Part shown: piece by piece, positions 59,391-64,000 of the stretch
Layout: every line of letters begins with the position of its first letter
Position numbering within the stretch: position 1 is the stretch's first letter
Source: Edolisoma coerulescens
Lineage: Eukaryota; Chordata; Aves; Passeriformes; Campephagidae
DNA length: 64,000 nucleotides
Assembly: GCA_013397115.1 (NCBI GenBank)
Contig: VWZW01002639.1
Coordinates: 1,662,949 to 1,726,948, forward strand
Reading direction: 5' to 3'
Position numbers and translations under genes: made by a program
The notes under the pieces: model-generated
Databases searched by the model: none
Seen by the model: the letters and a program-made list of their open reading frames with translations, nothing else
Told to the model about the DNA's origin: nothing

Positions 59391-62300
59391 TTTCCAGGAG
59401 CTAAGTCACACCAGTGGCACACAAACATCTGAGACAGGTCTTCTCTCTCCTGTGTGCCACCTCAATGAGCTCCTGCTCCAAGTGAGAAAGGCTGATTACA
59501 AGCAGCCAGCTGTCGAAGTCAGTAACAACGCATTTCATCCCATTTCCATTTTGCTCTCTCAAAGTTGCTCTCTTCTTCCAGTGTGACATTCTGCTTCTCA
59601 TCTTCAGGTTGTAAGCACAATCCCTCATTTTCTTAATGGAATCACTAAAGGAAATACCAAGTAATGTTCATCCCCAGGCAGTTTTATGAGGACCTCTACC
59701 AATGATCTCTCCAGCTTCTTATTGCTTCATCCCTTGCCCACTTTGCTATGCTTGTGCTCCCAGCACAGCTAAAAATATCCCATCTGACCTCGCATCCAAT
59801 TCATTCCTGAAGTCTGGAAAATGGAACACTATGTGGTAACTTCTGTTTATCATTTCCCCACCCCCCGAATTATCAGTAAAGTCTCTGAGTGTCCCTGTAT
59901 GAATCCAAAATGGTTGTTAATTCAGTACGTTTTGCTAGAGCGTGCATAAATCTCTCTGTTGCACCAGGGCCATCCATCAGCCAGCTCTGTGTTTACACAA
60001 TCCCTAGCACAACGCTTTTCCCAAAAAGCTTATGAACTCAGCCTAGGCCACATAGTCAAAGATGTTGTCAAGTGCTAAGTGAGATTTCCAAGAGTAGTTT
60101 CCTCCTGACTTCTCTCTGGCATCGGCACCCGAAGCCGATGGCAGTTAACGCTGTGCTTTGAAAGCAGGAGAGGGTGCAGTTTGTTGGCCACCAGTGCCTC
60201 TGGGCAATGCTTGTTTTCTGGTTTGGCATTTTATTTTGTGGTGAAGACTTCCAGGCTTCTGAGCACAGGCTCCTGCCTCCCTTGCCAAGGATGCTCTTAT
60301 GTATGGCAAACATTATGCTGCTTTGTGTGAAGTCTGCCGGCTTTCACACAGCCTCTTTTTCTTCCACCCCTGGATAGTTTCTCCTCCTGCTGGAAACCTG
60401 TGGAGGCTAAACACATTTAACCCTCTTCAGGAGGACTCAGCGAATGAATGCTGGCTGGTAAGGTGCTCTTCTGTTGCTGGTTCAACATTTCTACCCTCAA
60501 TTGCTAATTTCCCTTTCTACCCACTTCTACTAAAAGGTGCTAATTGTGTGGTGATACACAACTTCCCTGCCCTGGAGAGCGGCAGCATCACTTCTGATCC
60601 TTTTAGGTCTGGCTAAACTAATAGAGAGAACTGTGTCCTGAGCCTGATTCCAACTCCTACATAACAAATTCCTTATTAAATCCACAGAAAAGTCATTTAC
60701 TAGTGGTTAGACTTTGGGCTGTTCAGGGCAGCAGTCACTTCTGAGAAGTTACGCATGTCTGATGCAAAATTACAAAAATGTGTATTTACCACAGTGACCA
60801 AGGGGGCTGAGAAGCTCAAGTTAATATTTATATTTGGCATTGAACCCTATGCACAAATAGTGACTTTGGCTGGGTGCAGCATCCCCGTTTATTTTTAAAT
60901 CCTTTTATACCGATGGTCCAGGTGCAGGGAATTATCCCTGCACTCTTGGCACCCCAGGTCTTGGAGATCTCACTGTGCTGAAGAAGCTGCTAACAGGGTG
61001 TTTATCTCAGGAGTGCATCTCAGAGCATCCCCGGACAGCTGCTCTGGGGAGGGTACGGACTGTCGCGCTGTGGGTTTGGACTGTTGCCTGTTTTCAGGGC
61101 TGAAGCAGGGAAGCAGAAGTAGCTGCGATGCCATTGGGGTGAGGGGGATGCCGAGCTGCTGCAGAGGGGGAACGATGCTCCATCTGTCTCATCCCAACAT
61201 CTCCGTACTGATATGAAGGATGCACTGAAGCAGTTTGCTCTGGACCTCCCAGCATAGGCTGCGGCTGCCAGGTTGGCCCAAGAGGTTTGTGGCCTGTGCT
61301 GTGAACCTGCCTTCTCTTTCACTGTGTCTCTTGTGCCCTGGAAACACCTGAAACTGGTGTCTCTTTACAAGGTTTTTGCCATTACAAATCCACGTGGTGG
61401 GGGAAGGGTGAAAAGAAGTGTGTTAACAGGACCCTCTTGCAGAAGAGAGTGCTCTCAAACCAGCACACATTTGGCATCAATGAGAAAGTGGCATCTTCTG
61501 GAGGCTTAGGGTGGGAATTCCTTCAGGTGGATTTAGCACCTGCTGAACATCACTGTGAAGTTCAAACTATTTAGCTGGAATGAATTTGGTTTGAAAACTT
61601 GTGCCACGTGGGAGCCTAGAAATTCACTCCTTACAGTTTAGAAACCCAGACTGCTGGAGTTAAGGAGAAGTGTTAAATAACTTGCCCAGGGCTGCCTTGC
61701 AAGGACATGAGAGCCCAAACTCCATTAAAAATCCTCAAATGCTCAGAGGGGTGCACTGCCTGTGCCACCTCAGTGAATTTTGAAGTTGGCAGGATAACTC
61801 ACTGTACTAATATCAGAGTGTAAGAGAAATACCCCCAGCAAGGCACTTGCCCTTTAGTTGGACTGTATTTTCAGCCCTGACTTCTGCCAGTGGTTCCTGT
61901 CTTGGTGTGTTCGTGTCTGGAGAGGTCAACAGGGAAGGGCTGCCTGCAGGACACAGCATCCCAAAAGCTCTGGCTGGACCAGCCCACCAGTGGCCATGGC
62001 ACTTCTCCAGAACCCTCCATGAAGAGACCCCAAACTGTGGCTCGAAGGGTGTTTAGCAAACTGGGAATGATCACCTCCTGATGGATGTACGGGACTGAAT
62101 GAAGTCATGCTGTGCTTGGCTTGCCAAGCTTTTAACACGTGATGTTGAAAGCATTATTTGTAGAGGAAGGAAGGTTTCCAGGGGAATTGATAACGAAGGA
62201 TGTAGTAGGTTTTTGGAAAGAAAGCAACTTTTGCTATGAAAACAGCAACGCTGAAACTTTTCTGAGGAAATAGATTGCTTTCTAAAAATGGGCCACAGCT

Positions 62301-63540
62301 CCCTGCTGCTTCCACAAAAACTTACTATATGCCTGTGGTGGCTGTCACTCTGCTTAGCACAGCAACGTGGAGCTAAGGGAAACACCTGTGGCAGAAAATG
62401 GGAGTTGGACCATGCCTAAGTCTCCTGCTGAATCAAAATTTCAGTGCTTTCTGCCTTTCTGTGCTTCTCAGGTTCTCCACTGACCTTGTCCCCACACCCT
62501 TCATTGTCATGAAGGTCTGGTAGTGATTGCACACCAGGTCTCTGCTTACCAGACCCCACAAACACTGCTGAGTTTCTGTTCCCACACAGATTCCCAAAGC
62601 AAACATTACTGCTATAATCTAAAAGAGCAAAAATGTTTGGAAAACAGCAGATGCAATGGGAAAATGACACTTCCTACATGTGATAATTGTGCAACCTTAA
62701 CTCTGCCCTTGGAGTATGTCTGCATCTTGCTGTATTGTTCAGGAACTTGTGTGGTGAAGAAAAAAGTCATTGGAAGTCTGTCTGGAAATTAAAGTGGTTG
62801 GTGGAGGTGCCAGCAAGGGTTAAATTACCTGGATGGGGATGAGGGGGCTGAGTAGGGTAAGTGGATTACATGCAGCTTTTAAGTACAGGAGGTGACTCCG
62901 TCAGCATGATTTGACTGGTAAAATGGGCATCGGCGGAGGAAAAAACCCTCTGTGGCTTGTGAGTCCAGATTCCTAAAGCTTTAATGGGCAGGACATGGTT
63001 ACGTTGCCTCCTGCCATGTAGGTGCCTATCTTGCTTTAAGCCACTAACATTGGTTTGCTTTTAAGTAATAATTTTCTTTTTTTCCCCCTTGTATTCAGCT
63101 ATAGACTAACTTTGCTCAGACTGTCTCCACGCTCTCCCTGCAGCCCCGCTCACCACTCTCTCAGGTACAGCCCTGTGCAGCCCACGTCCCTCCTGTCTGC
63201 CCTGCGCCTTGCCTGGGGATGAAGTTTGCTGTTCCCTGGTGGGAGACGTTTGCTTGGCTTAGTCACCGCTGAGAAAATGGGAAAGCACTGTGAAAGAACG
63301 TCTGCGCTGCAAGACGTGGGGCTGTACCAACTTTTTTGTCTTCACTCATCGCCCCTTGTGCCACCCTTCCTCAGCTGTTCATGGTCCCCATCTCCTCTGG
63401 CTGCTGCTGCTGCAGAGGAAACAGCCCCATGTGAAAGGGGCTCAGCAAAGTCAGTGACAGCTCATGCTTGGCGTGTCACCATCCCAACACTTCCAAAGGC
63501 CCCAGGAGGGGCTGTGGGGAATCTCAGGGCACGACTGCTG
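59391..63540. other. Intergenic, no gene seen
   Basis: Unique-looking, AT-leaning sequence with short open frames only. GC content rises from about 63100 towards the CpG island. A T-rich tract ending in AG at about 63076-63100 resembles a splice acceptor, but no exon could be supported after it. Confidence 0.4.
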
Positions 63541-63601
63541 CTTTTTGGGAAATGCCACTTTTTGAGAATGCCACTTTTTGGGAACGCCACGTTTTGCCAC
63601 C
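63541..63601. repeat. 16-bp tandem repeat, ~3.5 copies
   Basis: The unit is gccactttttgagaat. It is followed by gccactttttgggaac and a partial gccacgttttgcc, with a partial copy in front. It lies about 150 bases before the CpG island begins. Confidence 0.85.
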
Positions 63602-63759
63602 TCAGGAGTTTTGCAGAACCACAGCTCGTGCTTGGTGGAGTGGATAGATCACAGAGGGATTGATGGGAACATTTCTGGAAGCAGCACTACAGCAGCGCTG
63701 TCGAAACACCTTCGCCTCTGGGAGGGCCACTGCCCTGACCCCGAGCCTGAAGCCAGCTC

Positions 63760-64000
63760 ACAGAGGTGGCAGCCGAGGCGTCCGTGAGGGCACCGGGAGC
63801 CCGTCCCCGAGGTCGGGGCACGGAGCANAGCCGGCTCTGGCCGCCCTTCCCCTCACGGAGCGGGCCTGCCGTCCCCCGTGCGCCGCCGTCCCGCCCGCGG
63901 CAGCCCCGCTCCCCCGGGGACAGGCGGGCGACGAACCCTCCGAGGGGGCAGGGACGGGAAGGGAAGGGGCCGCCCGCGGGCTGCGCGGAGCCCGAGCCCT
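63760..64000 (+). promoter_or_regulatory. RYBP: CpG island at the window end, probable RYBP promoter/5' region
   Basis: I count about 33 CpGs in roughly 230 bases of very GC-rich DNA (for example gcgccgccgtcccgcccgcg), far above anything else in the window. The island is cut by the window end. RYBP encodes a RING1/YY1-binding subunit of Polycomb repressive complex 1. As I recall vertebrate gene order, it lies after SHQ1 on the same strand, which fits a promoter here. No RYBP codons are visible, so the gene name is inference from order. Confidence 0.6.
63828..63828. other. Single ambiguous base (N)
   Basis: One N lies inside the CpG island (ggagcanagcc). It is probably a low-quality call in GC-rich DNA. 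Confidence 0.95.

Noticed and set aside
63076..63130. Splice-acceptor-like T-rich tract followed by CAG
   Set aside because: No exon with coding signal or matching donor could be identified after it. Such tracts are common in AT-rich DNA.
1..64000. tRNA genes, CRISPR arrays, bacterial operons, LTR retroviral copies
   Set aside because: I looked for tRNA B-box words, regular spacer arrays, and paired LTR ends with primer-binding sites. None was convincing.

Overview
The window looks like nuclear DNA from a bird. The last coding exon of SHQ1 (H/ACA snoRNP assembly factor) is recognisable on the + strand. About ten short, mostly 5'-truncated CR1 LINE fragments, the dominant avian retroposon, are spread along the sequence. 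A much older CR1-lineage reverse-transcriptase relic is also present. No tRNA, rRNA, CRISPR array or bacterial-style operon was seen. The species cannot be named from the sequence alone.

Layout. 1-9451 is AT-leaning intron, read as the last SHQ1 intron, with two CR1 fragments. 9452-10094 is the terminal SHQ1 coding exon. It is followed by a 3'UTR with two AATAAA signals, near 10.32 and 10.6 kb. From about 10.6 to 63.75 kb no protein-coding gene can be supported. This roughly 53 kb holds CR1 pieces, several minisatellites, small CpG-rich patches, and AT-rich blocks dense in homeodomain, SOX, TCF, GATA or NKX2-like words. Those blocks are candidate conserved regulatory elements. The final 240 bases become a dense CpG island that runs off the end of the window. 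In vertebrates I know, RYBP lies downstream of SHQ1 on the same strand, so this island is inferred to be the RYBP promoter or first exon; no RYBP codons are visible.

The most striking structure is a minisatellite at 41421-41860. It has twenty-two 20-bp units, arranged as five identical 80-bp four-unit blocks plus two further units. Its minus strand is an unbroken series of G-runs with 5-7 nt loops, so it satisfies the G-quadruplex rule along its whole length. Because 20 is not a multiple of 3, it also produces long stop-free frames on both strands that should not be taken for genes.

How the parts relate. SHQ1 is the only gene with visible product sequence. The region beyond it is best read as an intergenic regulatory interval between SHQ1 and RYBP. 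The regulatory-element calls rest on reading base composition and motif clusters by eye; no alignment was available.
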